Shown here piece by piece: positions 25,306-42,838 of a DNA stretch of 64,000 nt (positions are counted from its first letter, which is position 1; every line of letters starts with the position of its first letter). The position numbers were made by a program, and so were the translations under genes. The notes under the pieces were generated by a model, which saw only the letters and a list, made by a program, of their open reading frames with translations, made no database searches and had not been told where the DNA came from. This DNA is from Diplosphaera chodatii (taxonomy: Eukaryota; Chlorophyta; Trebouxiophyceae; Prasiolales; Stichococcaceae): NCBI GenBank assembly GCA_032358165.1, contig JAALGY010000032.1, forward strand, positions 2,728,001 to 2,792,000, written 5' to 3'.

Positions 25306-28300
25306 TTAGCTGAACGCGAACAGCTGCAGCGACTGCACGAGGCGCAACCCCTGGCTGCCAATCAGCTGCTCATTCTGTTTGAGCCGCTCCACCTGTTCCC
25401 TTACGTCTGCCTGCTGGTACAGCTCGTGCTGTACTTCTCGCCGCTGCAACATCCTGAGGAGCTGCAGCCAACAGGCACATGAACATGAGACTCCATGGAC
25501 AGAACCTGCTGCTTTGAGTGTCGTAATGGCATGACTGCTCGACGACTTGCCAGCACCACATGCATCAGCTTTTGATTGGGTATGGTATAATTGTGATTAC
25601 ACCCCGACAAAGCGCACATCTTCCGCCTTGTTCCGCTCGTGCTTGTGCCGTAGGCGCAGGTTGAGCAGCGCCTGCACGATGTCGTGCTGCATGACGCGGA
25701 AGGCGCTGTCCGTGTTCGCCCGGAAGGTGTAGAAAGTCTTTGATGGCGCGTGGTCTGTTGACCGAGGCACGTCCTGCACGAATGTTGCAGATGCCGTCAG
25801 CCCAGTGCAGATGTGCAAGACTTGCTCCGCGGGCTGCAGCAATAGCAGTCGGGCAGGGAAGGGCAGGACTCCTAGAGACGTCAATCCCTGGTCAACTTGC
25901 AAAGTATCAGCCAACTCCCAGCAGCCAAACTTGATGGTTAGCCACAGACACCATGCAGGACAGGCTGGCGAGGCAGAGGGGCGCCCACCTGCAGCGAGAC
26001 GTAGCGGGCCTTCAGCATGCGGTACAGCAGCTCGCGGGCGAGCTTGAGGGGCAGCATCGCGCGCTCGCTGACGGTGCGCTGCTCCAGCTGCTGCCCGCCG
26101 CCCGCCAGCAGGTTGAACACCCGCGCCCCCGCCTCCCCGAACTTACCCCTGCGCCCGTGTTGCTGTGCGCTGAGCAACAAGATTGAAAGGAAAAAGCTCC
26201 CTGGCCACTGTTCAACAGGGCATGCACATGCCAACTCGTGCCACACAACCGTAACAGCAGTAGCCATTCGAGGACTGTGCGCGGGTGGCGAGCACCTCAG
26301 GGCGGCGTCCAGCTCCCTTTGCCGCAGGATGCGCACGAGGGCCGTCAGGTTGACGGCGTACATGCCGCCCGCCGTCCCGCTGCCCGACTGCCGCACCACA
26401 CTGCCTGCCCTGCTGCTCGTCAGTCCCCTGCAGAGGACGAAATAGCAATCAATACGGTCTGCAAAAGGCACAGTGACAGCAGACGTATGATATTCTATGC
26501 TTCACAGTGGAGACGCTCTGCTTCTGTAAACACAGTACCATGTTAAACCGATGTCCCCTCGTGCTTTCACAGTAGGAGGCCTCACTTCAAGACACGTCTG
26601 AGCTGCTCTAGTGTCAGGGCTGCGTGTCCTGCTGTGGAATTGCGGCAAGCCTGCAAGATATGCTGCTCTGACTGTGCCTGAGTCAGCTCGTATGCCTCCC
26701 CAGACTCCTGAGTGATGACCTGCACCCAAGAACCACACGCAGATAAGCAGGGGCCCAGTCTTTGCCACTCCATTCCACAGGGCATTAAGGCTTACGAAGA
26801 AGCTGCACACCTGGAAGGGGGCATGGCCTGTCCCCTGCGGCTGCTGTAGCAACGCTGCAACCACCGCGGCTGCAACAGCGTCGTGGCGGCTCCTGATGTA
26901 CGCCACGCACGCAGAGCTGCGCAGGCGCACGCTGAACTCCTGCTGGTTGATGCGCCACAGGAGGCTGTCGTCTGGCTGGTCGTGCAGGCCGTTCATTGCC
27001 GGCTTGGCGTCTGCCGCCAGCACGAAAGTTGCGTTTGCAAACAGCCTGCCACGCTTGCAGTCACTTCAACGTGCTGTGCTCTGTTGAGCCCAGGTACCGC
27101 AGCACAGCGCAGCCATGCATCAGCACGGCGCAGGGCTCGCACCGTTGCCCAGCGCGATGTCGAGGCGCCGCCGCTTGGCGGGCACCCCCATGGCGTCCGG
27201 CTGCTCCGCGAGGCTGAAGCGCTGCAGCTCAAATGCTGCGGCGGCCTCACGCGCGCGCACCGCCTCGACAGACTGGTCCGCATGCTGCCGCTGCCGCTGC
27301 GCCGCCCCCCGCCGCTGCATTGACGCCGGGTGCGGCTGCAGACGTGTAGTGACGATGCTGTCAGTCGACGGCGTACCACGGCTAGCTACAGCAGAGCTTC
27401 TGGTAGCTCACGCTGATGAGCATGGCATGCTGACAGTGTCACGCTGGCACCATGCTGTCAGGTCCAGGGCAGGCCAGGCGCTCCTGCTCACCCTGGGCGC
27501 CACACGCGGCAGGTCGCACGGCTGGCAGCGCTCCACGCAGCGCTCGCGCACCAGCTGCGCAAAGGCGGCGTGCAGCTGCCTGCTGTACGCCGCGGCGTCC
27601 ACCCGCAGCCGGGCCGCCGCGCCGCTCACCGCCTGGGACGGCCTGCAGAGGCAGCGCCGCCGGACATGACAGCAACGACATGAACGATGAACAACAACAT
27701 GCACAATGAACATTGGAGTCTGCTTGCGGTCACAAACTGGCTGATGTTGTCCGGTGAATGGCACAACAGGACGTCTGGCTGCAGGGTGCCACACCTGAGG
27801 CGGCCGTGCTGCAGCAGCACCGTGATGATGGCCGTCATTAGCTCTGCGGTCTGCGGGGGCGGCGCGCCGCTGCCCTGGTCCATGTGCCCATTCTCCACCT
27901 TCACCTCTGGCGGCGGTGCATACTGCTCGCTGATGTACTGCAGGATGTGCGGCATCCTGCGCGGCATGCGTGTGATGTACACCATGCCCTGACTGTTACC
28001 CTGTATGCATGCACAATGTCTCACAACAGCGTCTCGTCTACAAGGCACGTGTGCTCAGCACCTGAGCCGCTGCACGACGGACGCCGCGCTTGCCTCGTAG
28101 ATGTGCTGCACCTCCCCAGGCTTTGTAGGATGCTGCAGGTCGTGGTGCACAATGCGCTGGGGCACTCCGGTGTCATGGTCAGTGGTGACATGCACCGTAT
28201 ATACATCTGTTGATCCAGCGCACAGCGCAGAGCAAGAAACTGTGCTCGTTGCTGATTCGTCTCATCCAATGTGTGCAGACATGCGTGATTGGATTTGTGA

Positions 28301-28851
28301 GCAGGATCTCTGCAGCACACTGCAGGTGCATCTGCGGCGGCAGCTGCAAGTGCCATGCAGCAACCCTGCCATTGAGCAGCTGCACGTTGATCTCTCACCT
28401 CCTGGGCGCACACGGACACGCAATTGTGCTGCAGAAGGATCAGCAGGCTCTCCTTCACGGCGCCGGGCTTCAGACCTGCAGCGGCAAGCAGCAGCCCTAC
28501 TACATCCTTTCATGTGCATGATCTGGACTCGCATGCCACGCGGTCGCGTGGTGAAGCAAATCGATTACCTGTGCTGCGCACGATTTCTGGCAGCATTGAC
28601 ACTCCCCGGTCCAGCAGACATTTGCAGGTTGCCTGAATGTATGTGCATGACGGCGGTCAGCACTCTGCCGCCGACTGCGCGTCCAATAATACCTGGGTCT
28701 ACTGGCAAATGTGGACTTGCATCTTGAGTACAACGTGGATGCGTGCATCAGTACCCACGAGCTGGACTGACGGCACCTGCACGACATCGCCGAAATGCTC
28801 CTCGATGATGTCCAGAGCAAGTGCAGCTATGTGGGCGCTGTCCAACAGCAT
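25306..28851 (-). CDS. DNA-directed RNA polymerase III subunit RPC3 (RPC82/POLR3C)
   Basis: Nuclear subunit of RNA polymerase III, part of the RPC3-RPC6-RPC7 trimer used in initiation at tRNA and 5S genes. Start ATG at 28851: MLLDSAHIAALALDIIEEHF then GDVVQ, equivalent to the family's N-terminal winged helix. Next CLLDRGVSMLPEIVRSTG, AVKESLLILLQHNCVSVCAQ, KPGEVQHIYEASAASVVQRL, and a central block with MPRRMPHILQYISEQY. The middle region has KRRRLDIALG and DDSLLWRINQQEFSVRLRSS. The conserved C-terminal half shows GMYAVNLTALVRILRQRELD, KFGEAGARVFNLLA, MLPLKLARELLYRMLKARY and DHAPSKTFYTFRANTDSAFR, and ends in a charged coiled-coil segment (QADVREQVERLKQNEQLIGS) with stop at 25306. The order matches human POLR3C throughout. 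Exon edges between 26.5 and 28.6 kb are approximate. Confidence 0.9.
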
Positions 28852-29323
28852 CGTCGTCCGCACAGCTCGTGCGGTCTAGCCATGAGCTAAGGCAGGCCGA
28901 CATACATGCTGCACTGTGGTAACGTCCCATTGCGGTGCTGCGCTGGAGACGCGCAGCAGAACACTCGAGGGTGGGCAGGGTCAAGTAGGCTCCACTCAGC
29001 GACGACTCCGTCCGATTGGCACCTCTGGATCAAGTCCGGACTCGAGGCTGCTCGCTTACACATGGTGGGTTTGCCCACATGATATACAGTTCTCAACTCG
29101 CTGCCACACACTCCAATTCAATGAGTAGTCCACTGCAGCTCTCTGTCAGCAGCAAGGAAGCCGCGCTTCATCTGAAGCCAGATCAGGAACTGCGGCTTCC
29201 AATTGCGATGAAGAACAACCCCGATGTAGCAGTGTCACACAGAAGATCTGTCTCGAAAGCGGCACGGCAAGCCACACGAATTTTCACACCCTGCACAGGC
29301 TGACGGGCAGCTGCCAATGTCCA
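28852..29323. other. intergenic, upstream of RPC3
   Basis: About 470 bases between the RPC3 start and the mTERF stop, both on the minus strand. It should hold the RPC3 promoter. Nothing else seen. Confidence 0.5.
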
Positions 29324-31868
29324 TCATCCCCTGCGTGCGACTGTTGGTCTGCTGCTCGCCGGCAGGCCGCCGGTCAAGTGCTGCCTGAACGCCATGAACT
29401 CGTCCAGGGGCCGGCGTGCGACGTCCCTCGCAAACGTCTCGTCCGTCAGTTTGAGGTACGTCATCGGGAACGGCCAGTGCCGCTGGGTGTGCACCTCTTG
29501 CAGGTAGCGGTGGCGCGGCACAATCCTGCAAGACATGGATGCGACGTGTCAGCAGAGCAGTGAGCACTGCTGGCACCAGCCACAGCAGATGGTCTGCCGC
29601 AGTATCCAAACTCCGCAAGCGCCAGTCCAGCAGTGTGCCCAGCCCACGGGCAGCAGTAAGGGGGTCGCACCGCTGGGGCATGGACAGGGAGAAGTAGGCG
29701 GGGAAGCCCGCGATGGTGTCCACGGTGCCGCCCAGCTCCGAGCGCAGGTACTCGAACTTGGGCACCATGTTGTTGGCCACGTCCAGGGAGAGCAGCTGCG
29801 GCAGGCGGGAGATGACCTTGCCCATCTGCAGCGCGCCCACGCCGATGCTGGCCAGATACCGCACCCGCTGCTCCATGCTGTCCACCCGCAGGTACAGCAT
29901 CTGCAGCACACAGACATCATGCGCATGTGAGCATTGCAGGCAAACAAACCAACACATAATGTGCTTGTGCTGCCAAGACGCACAATGCAATAGTGCTGTA
30001 AATGCAAATGTCCCGTACAGGGCACCACGAAAACAGATTGGCGCAAGAGCAGGATATCGCATGACCCAACAAGATCGGTGAGCCGGGGTGCATGGCGCCT
30101 GACTTGCGGCGCACGGCGCACCTGGGGGAAGGCCACCACGGCCTTGGCCATCTGCAGGTCGTCGACGCCGGCGCGGCGCAGGAAGTCGATGCGCGTCGCC
30201 ATCTGCGCCTCCGTGCACGTCAGCAGCGAGGGGCACCGCACCAGCACCTTGGCCAGGCTGTCCTCCGGCACGCAGGCCGCCCGCCGCAGGAACTCCACCC
30301 GCGGCTCCAGCGTGTCGTCCACGCTCAGCTCCAGCATCGCCGGCGCGCGCATCACCACCTGCGTGTGGCGGCACACGGGCCGCTTCGCACCCGGCCTGTG
30401 ACGGATGCTGACAGCATGGCGCCGCATGTGGGGTATCGCCGCACCCCAAAAACCACCAAGCTGCAGATGCCGGGCAGCCTCTCGGCTGCCCTGCAGCCAA
30501 CAAAAAGAGAACAGCTTGGGACAATGCAGCGGGCAGCAGAAGTCGGCACCTTGGAGATGTCGGCGCCATTGATGTCGTAGCGCTTGAGGAAGTCGAGGCG
30601 GGGGCGCAGCGTGCGCTCCGTCTTGTACTCCACGATGCGCGGAAACTTGAGCAGCAGCTTCCGCATGTCCTCGGCACTGGTGATGCCCGCCTCTTCCCGC
30701 AGGAACTTCAGCTTAGACTCGATCGTTGGCAGCGCCAGATAGAACAGCTGTGTGCGCGAGCGCGCCATGCGAGCGATCTCCGCCTTCGACATTCCCAGCT
30801 CGTGGTAGAATGCCACCTGCGATACGGCGTAGGTATTCATAGACTATCCACAACTGAGCCAGCAGCTAACCCACTGACTGCTGCGCGGCACGGTTCTGTC
30901 AAGATACATATACCAATTATCTCGGCAGTCAGTTGGCACTTCGCATAATAGGCTGCATGATGACGCGCACAGCAGAGCACAGCTACCTGGGGTCGACAGC
31001 TGTCTGGCAGGTCGGCTGCGTTCGCAATGTCCTCAAACATGCTGTCGTTGAGGTTGGTATCGCCCATCTCCATGAGCAGCCAGTCCCTGGTCACCTGTTG
31101 TTCCAGCACAAGACCTTCGGCAACCCATGTCATGGTGCATGCTGACGACACGGTCACATGCACTTTGCATCTCGCAACATGACATGGCCTGAGGCAATCC
31201 CAACTCATCACCTGCCAATCATGCTGTTTGTTGCTGCGCACGGCTGTCTGCAGTGGCGCCGACCGCCTGCTGCGCTGCATGTCCTGCGGCGACGGCCTGC
31301 GCCGCCGCTGCGGCTGCTGATGGCGCGGGGGCTGTTGCTGCAGCTGGAATGGCTGCTCCCGCTGCCGCTGTTGAGGCAACACGACGTGCTGCTGCCCCTG
31401 GGCTGCGTCTGAGGCCCGGGCGACGGGATGTCGCCTGCGGGTGGGTGGCTGTGACCCCTGCTGTTGGCGGGGCTGACTGGCTGCATGCTGGACCGTCTGC
31501 GCATCAGCGGCCAGTAGTCCGGCCTGCATCTGTTGCGCATCCGAGGTGGCTAGCCGCGCACGCTGCTGCTGCCAAGGCGAGCTGCTGCCTGTTGACCCTG
31601 GTGCTGACTGAGGGTTGTTTGCGACGGCTCGACGGGCGTGCAAAACATCCTCAGCACCATCGACAGCATCACTGACAGAGAGGAGATGCGCCTGCTGCTC
31701 AAGCACTTCCTCCCGGAACGCCACCGCCGCAGCGGCCTGAACTGTGGTCGGGATCGAGCAAACTGGAAAGCACGCACGGCGTGGAGGCAAGGCACGACAG
31801 CGGCTGCATGTGAACGGCGCAGCAACCAGGAAATTACTTGCAACTCCCAGCATCAGGGTGCCTTGCAT
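29324..31868 (-). CDS. mTERF-family organelle nucleic-acid-binding protein
   Basis: Member of the mitochondrial transcription termination factor family, which in plants and algae acts in plastid or mitochondrial gene expression. ATG at 31868 opens a hydrophobic/basic presequence (MQGTLMLGVASNFLVAAPFT). A long low-complexity Gln/Pro/Arg stretch follows (31.2-31.6 kb), then LLMEMGDTNLNDSMFEDIAN. The mTERF repeats are recognisable by their Leu-Pro rhythm: VAFYHELGMSKAEIARMARS, KLLLKFPRIVEYKTERTLRP, EPRVEFLRRAACVPEDSLAK, KVLVRCPSLLTCTEAQMATR, LQMAKAVVAFPQV, QMGKVISRLPQLLSLDV and TVDTIAGFPAYFSLSM. The last exon RIVPRHRYLQEVHTQRHWPF matches the end of many plant mTERFs, with stop at 29324. Which organelle and which RNA or DNA target are unknown. 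The exact joins in the N-terminal third are uncertain. Confidence 0.88.
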
Positions 31869-32212
31869 GGTTGGGAGTGCGAAGTGCCAGCGCTTGCTGT
31901 GACGGCTCTGACCATCCAGCAGCTAATTGAGTTGATCAGGGACCGCTAATCGAGAAGCAGCTATTCGCGCCAAAGGGTCGATGATGTTCCTTTCTGGGTT
32001 CAAAGGGCAAGTCGACAGGCGGGCGTCTGTGGCGGGCTGGCGGTCCGGCGGACCGGCGCACAACGCATTGTGTTTGCAGCGGGGCTGAGACCCAGTAGCA
32101 CTTGTGGCCTCGCCGCCGTCCTGAGAGTGTGGTCGCGGCTTTGACACCCCGCTGCGGAGTCCTGCCTTATCTGTGCAGCTCTATCTGAGGGCACAGGAGT
32201 GTGTTGACTGCA
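31869..32212. other. divergent intergenic region (mTERF / orphan)
   Basis: About 340 bases between two start codons facing apart; presumed promoters. Nothing else seen. Confidence 0.45.
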
Positions 32213-32696
32213 ATGATGGCAGCGGAGCAGGAGCAGGTCCCGAGCACTCCGCTTCCAGCTGCGAAGCCGCACGTCGACGTAACCGGCATCGGCGCAGACG
32301 ATACAGTGTTCAGCCCAGGTGTGGACCAGCTGCCTGCAGGTGTGCGACCGCAATTACCAGCGTCTGCGAACAGCCAGGAACAAGCTGACCAGCGTACCGT
32401 ACTCTCTGCAGGCATCGTCACGCCCAACCACACAATCAGCAGCCTGTTTCGCAACATTTCCAATACCAGCGGCGCGACCCAGCCGGTGCAGTCACGTATT
32501 GCATAAGGCCTGGCACCACTGTTTCCCTGTCAGCACCCAACGGCATCATGTAATGCTGGGCGCCTGTACACAGGGACGTAAGGGGAACAGCAAACTCGGG
32601 AAGGGTGCATATGTGGAGTTGGAGCAGACGCCACCGGCCGCAGCAAAGCAGAAGGGCTGCTGGTTCAAGCTCCGCAAGGTGGCCACGGGCAAATGA
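32213..32696 (+). CDS. small protein of unknown function
   Basis: I do not recognise this protein. A two-exon model closes in phase: 32213-32485 (ATG) and 32574-32696, separated by an 88-base intron with donor GTGCAG and acceptor CACAG, giving about 131 residues. The first exon encodes MAAEQEQVPSTPLPAAKPHV and an acidic, Ser/Thr-rich, probably disordered segment containing VTPNHTISSLFRNISNTSG. The second exon is basic and ends KQKGCWFKLRKVATGK. No signal peptide or membrane helix. The alternative in-frame ATG at 32216 would change one residue only. Without the splice, the first exon runs into a stop after QSRIA. It could be a real lineage-specific gene or a chance model. Confidence 0.4.
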
Positions 32697-33072
32697 GGCT
32701 GCCTGGGGTGCAGGATGATGCGTGACGAGCGTGTGAGGCTTGACTGACGCTTTTAGTTGACCATGACATAACTTCGTGAGGCCGCATGCAGCACTTGCAG
32801 TTGGTGCGCACATGTTTGCAGAGTCGATTCGGGAGGCAGCATTGCAGAACACTTGACAGTAGGTCCGGGGTGAGATTATGGCAGATGAGCTGGTACCTTG
32901 CAGTGCACGGCGCAGCACTGTCAGAACTCGTAGTCTAAGTCAGCTGTGCGCCAGTTGGAGGTTTCGTTTGCGCTGGAGCAATGATTCACACCCCCGGGCC
33001 TTAGCCAGTCCCCAAGATGAGGTGCTGCAGTGCCTCAAGACCAGTGACTGACACTGCACATGGCGCAGGTGC
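32697..33072. other. intergenic, between convergent 3' ends
   Basis: About 375 bases between the orphan gene and the phosphatase stop. Nothing recognised. Confidence 0.45.
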
Positions 33073-34321
33073 TTACCCAGCTTCTGCTCCACCGAATGCG
33101 CCAGCAGAGAACCCAGTCTTTTGCAGGTGCGAGACATCGCCCCAGCTGACAAGTGCCCAGGCACCAGTGCTGTCCACCTTGATAACATTGAGCGCGCCGT
33201 TGAGGTTTCGTGTTGGGCAGGAGTCTCCAGTGGCCTGCCTGCATAGCTGACAATGCGCAGGTCACAGTCCGAACCAACCGACTTGCCGCCCTTTGCATCG
33301 TTATCACTAAGTGCATGCGTGCAAACGGGCCTACCTGTAGACAGCTGTCAGGAAGCCACCTTCGCCAGCTCAAAGGACAGGTTTCAAGATACGGTAGATG
33401 TCATGATATCCGCATGATTCGGCTGGTCCAGGGCAGAAGTGACATGCTGGAGGACAGCGCACCATGGACTACGAGGGCAATGGTCTGACCAGGATGCCTT
33501 GCAGCAAGTGCAGTGATTGCTGCGTGGGCACGCAGCTGCAGCTGGTTCAAACTCTCGCCACCACCCTGCCAACCCAGCGCGCATCCATCTTGATAACTAT
33601 CCTCGAAACCAGGCGCTAGACTTTGACAGTTAGCAGCCTCATCACATGACTGCTTGCTCACACCTTACCGGAAGTGCTGCATCTCGTTTGCTTGAACGCA
33701 GCAAAGCGTAGGTCCTGGGCATTTCCTCCTGTGCCTCCTTATATGTCAAACCCTTGCAAGCACAATCACCATCCGCACAATTACCACACTGGCTATAGAT
33801 GTCCAAACAGCCTTCTGATTTGACAACATATGTCTGGCACATAGGGTGGTCTTACCGTAAGGTCGCCAAGGTGCCGTTCCCTCAAGTCTGGCATGGTAAC
33901 AGCCTGCACATGGCATCATCAGCACTCACGACGTGACCAGACGCCAGGGCTGTCATGCACAGCACGAGATGCAAAGCTTACCTGCAATTGTGATGCAGCT
34001 GCTAGTTTGTCGGCAGACTGCGCTGCACGCAGAAGATCTGATGAGTAGATAGCAGATAGCGGTTCATTTCGAAGGCGCTGCGCAACCTGCGCAAATGGCA
34101 CGTACGGGGATAAGTGTTGCTCTGCACTGAGCAGATGCACGTTCGGCACCAAGGTGTAATGGATGCGCAGAACAGCCATTTGGACCTACTGCCTCTGCTT
34201 GGCCCATGCCAACTGCATTTAGGGGCGGTCCAGGCTGCATCTGCCCCTGCAGACGGTGCTCCAGGTTCCAGTCCGTCTCACCATGCCGCACTAACAGGAC
34301 TGTCGTCGCCATGGTGGACAT
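33073..34321 (-). CDS. histidine phosphatase (phosphoglycerate-mutase-like) family protein
   Basis: Phosphohydrolase of the branch-1 histidine phosphatase superfamily; the substrate cannot be told from sequence. ATG at 34321 (second in-frame ATG 34312) opens MSTMATTVLLVRHGETDWN, where RHG carries the phospho-accepting His. Further exons: AQRLRNEPLSAIYSSDLLRA (family S-DL-RA motif), MPDLRERHLGDL, GLTYKEAQEEMPRTYALL, then GWQGGGESLNQLQLRAHAAI (GGES motif) and QTIALVVHGALSSSM with the second catalytic His. The last exon reads NGALNVIKVDSTGAWALVSW GDVSHL and stops at 33073 after FGGAEAG. All core residues are present. Short N-terminus, no clear transit peptide, so probably cytosolic. It resembles plant phosphoglycerate-mutase-like proteins rather than glycolytic dPGM. 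Confidence 0.87.
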
Positions 34322-35018
34322 TCGCAGGAGTGCCTTGCGTGCACGCTGCGCGTGCAACAGCAAGCGCAGTGAGTTGAAGCCGTGACGTGCAAGTGACATA
34401 AGCTCTTGCAGCTCTGTTCGCTTAGCTACAGTACAATTGCTTGCCTGCTCAGTCTGTTGAGCTCTTCTTGCCGCACGATCCGCCTGCATGCGAGGGGCTC
34501 TTGACGCGCCAGGTGACCACCCTGACGTGCAGTTGTCTGCTTGATTCGGGGACCGCACGTCATCAGGCTGCCCAGATCACATTAGAATCGCCTAGCTTTA
34601 CATCAAGAGCTCTTGCAAGCACTTTGTACACGGTTCAATTTCAGCATGCAGATGAGCGCATGCACACATCCTCATCTGCCTGAATAGCAGGTGGTCCCTG
34701 AATGCACATGCAGATATCTTGCTCCTGTTTGATGTCCACTAAGGGTCGGACAGAGCTAACAACCACTGTGCCATGGGGCAAACTCACTGGCGTTTGTGGA
34801 CCCGCTACAGGGGTGTGATGTCATGTTTTCCATGCATGGCACCCAGCAGATGACCGGTGCACAGGTTCGGGCGGTTGCCATTCGACGCCGGAGAAACATC
34901 TTCTTGTCAACACGGAGAATTATCTACTGGTCAACACGTTTCAAAGAGTTTGTTTAAAACAGCTTGGTTAAAACACTAATCTGCAACTACAGTTGATGTG
35001 TGATGTGCAGCGGCGTCT
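34322..35018. other. intergenic, upstream of the phosphatase
   Basis: About 700 bases between the phosphatase start and the methyltransferase stop, both minus strand. Locally AT-richer around 34.9 kb. No gene recognised. Confidence 0.5.
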
Positions 35019-36508
35019 TTATGGCGGCTTTCCAAGATGTGGTGTGGCCTGGACTGCGGTCGACCCCTTCTCACTGCCCTGCCGTCTAAGCTTCAGCTGG
35101 AAGACCTGAATAGCTGGATGCTGGTACAGGGGATGGAGTTTCGAGGCGGCAATCCGCTTGATGCTATAGCGCTCGCCGAATATCTGCAGGAACACGCTCT
35201 GCACGCTGTCCGACCTGAGCTCGTTGACGACCAGCACTGCAAGGCAGACAGCGGCGGTGAGCATGTTGTGACAGCTGCTGGCAAGCCATCGCGGCAGTGC
35301 ATTGCAACATCGATGTACACAGCCAGCCAGCAGGCAGGCAGTTCTGCAGCATCACACCAGTGGTTCTGGGTGAACAGAGTCTCAAGCACGTCTGCAGCAG
35401 GCCCTCGATGATGTGCTCGTGGTAGATGCAGTCTGCACCCCAGCGGGATTTTAAAATTGCGCGGATGGCCTCATCATGTCCAACCTTCGCACATTGCTCC
35501 AGACAGGTTTGGGACAGGGGCGGTGCATCAGATACTATGCAACCCACCTGCAGCAAGGATGTAGTCCCATGCGGTGTCTGCAAAAGCCTCCCTCTGCTCT
35601 GGTTGGCTCCAGTCGAGTGCTTTAACCTCAACATGGCCAACGTTGCCCACTAGTGGAGACCCGCTGGCTGCAAGTCACGCAGCAACTGAAGTGTCAGTTC
35701 TCATATGACACATCGGCGACGCGGACACTCCGACGTGATTGCAGGAGCAGGCGCGAGTTCCGGCGCAGACCTCTGAGCGCCGAAGGGGACAGGTTCGTCT
35801 CATAGTTGCGCTGTAGTCGCGGCAGGACTGACGGCAAATCAGTCAAGACGACGTCGCATCCTGCAAGTGGCACTGCTCTTTGCAGTCAGCACATACACAT
35901 GCACAAGCACACAGCAGGGTACGCAAGTGATGATGTCGAACAGATTGAGGCTGGCGTCAGCTGCAGTGTAGCTGTGCACCTAGCATTGCGAGGGCTAGGC
36001 CGCCAAGGCCCATGCCGGATCCCAGCTCCAGCGCCCGCTTGCCCTTGACCTTGTGACGAGCAAATTCGCCCTTTCGGGCGTTGCGTGCCAGAAAGTGCGC
36101 CAGCACTATCGAGGCGTCCCATACTGCATTGATCGGATACTTCTGATGCGAAATTTTGATGCCGCACTGGCGAGGCCATTCACGTCAACTTGATCATCAG
36201 CTTCAAGGAGATTGCTGCCATAATAAAACAGAACACGGCAGCGACATACCCGTCTGCCCAAGATCATGCGAATCGGGGGCTTGCTGCAGCTTCAGTGTGT
36301 GATCGAATACCTCGACCTCAACCTGCGATAGCAGCAGTTGCAGGCGGTCGACTCTGTGTTGCTGTGGTGATTTTAATAATGCTTTCCTGAGCAGCTACGA
36401 GAGACACTGACACTATTTGTGGTGCACATTACAGCAACTGCTGCATCCGCCGTCAAAGCTTACCAATGTATCAAGGTGGCCATTCCAGCGCACCCAGTCC
36501 TGACTCAT
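35019..36508 (-). CDS. METTL21-like protein-lysine methyltransferase
   Basis: SAM-dependent seven-beta-strand methyltransferase of the METTL21/METTL18 group; human members methylate Hsp70, VCP or eEF1A lysines. The short first exon 36464-36508 (MSQDWVRWNGHLDTL, strong GTAAGC donor) joins in phase to VEVEVFDHTLKLQQAPDSHD, then VWDASIVLAHFL (the family's VWDA motif). Motif I is ALELGSGMGLGGLALAML. Then DVVLTDLPSVLPRLQRNYET, VEVKALDWSQPEQREAFADT, and DYILAADCIYHEHIIEGLLQ, where DCIYHE is the family's post-II motif. The C-terminus NELRSDSVQSVFLQIFGERY runs to the stop at 35019. All motifs are intact and in order. The last join, near 35.38 kb, was chosen by phase. Target protein unknown. Confidence 0.85.
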
Positions 36509-36824
36509 TTGAGGGCTAATTGCGGCTGAGAGCGCCGCAGCAACTGACACAGCATTGGGACTCCCGCTCACGTGCGGTGGCGGGCCTTCAAGGACCAATC
36601 GGTGCCCAGGTCAGGGGCAACATGTTCGGCCTAGACGGCAGGTTGCGCGCAATGGGCACAATCATGCAGCAGTCCCTGCAGACGGCCGCCTCAAGTGCAG
36701 ATGGTGATCATCCAAATAACATGCAGACGGCTCCGAGTGGATGTGCAGAATCACAGCGGCCACGCAATCGCTGTTCTCTCATGCACCAGTGCCGCACTGC
36801 ACATGCATGCAGGTTAGGTGCAGG
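36509..36824. other. intergenic, upstream of the methyltransferase
   Basis: About 316 bases separating the methyltransferase start from the proposed gyrase A stop. No feature seen; the gyrase 3' end is itself uncertain. Confidence 0.4.
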
Positions 36825-42151
<5,327 letters not shown>

Positions 42152-42838
42152 CTGGGAAGCTGCACCAGGTGCAGGCGGGAGCGCAGTGCGCTGCATGCTG
42201 CAGCCTCAGCTGCAATGCATGCGGTCCTTCTTTGTAGGAGCTCACGGTCAACGGTATATGCTTGTCAATACGGCAGCAGACAGAGATTCAATAAGTTACT
42301 GGGAGGTCATGCGCGACGAGGTGCCGACACCGGTGCAAAACCGGCAAATGATGCAAAGTGCTGCAAACACGGCGAAAAGTCAACCAGACACTATGCCATC
42401 ATCTGCATGCCGATCATGGCATGTGTTCCTGCAAACGGACCTGCACGGCTGCACACTGCACCTCGGCACTGCACTGATGCAGCTCCAGCTATAGAGGGCT
42501 GGAAGTAGGTGCAGGCAGGTGGACTTCCTCACATGTCTCGGTCTCTCGGAGGTATTGCTCCCTTTCGGCCCGATTGGACCCCTCGTCAAATGGACTTGCA
42601 AGGGACGATAATAGAGCTATTCCCCGCAAGTGTGATGCATGCCAACACAATACACACTCGCATCGAGGCGGCCACGCTGCCAGGCGATGCTGCTGCAGCG
42701 GTGTACGCGGTTTGATCTGATACCAGTGCAGTCCGCGGTCCACCGCATAGAGCTGCGTCTGGGTTAGCTTGTTTGGCCGAGTGTTTGTCGGTGGAGCAGC
42801 AGAGCCCGCGTCTGGTCGGCTGCGGGCAGCACCCCGGC
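42152..42838. other. divergent intergenic region (gyrase A / GT2-GH9)
   Basis: About 690 bases between two start codons facing apart; it should hold both promoters. Short open frames here lack splice or family support. Confidence 0.5.
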
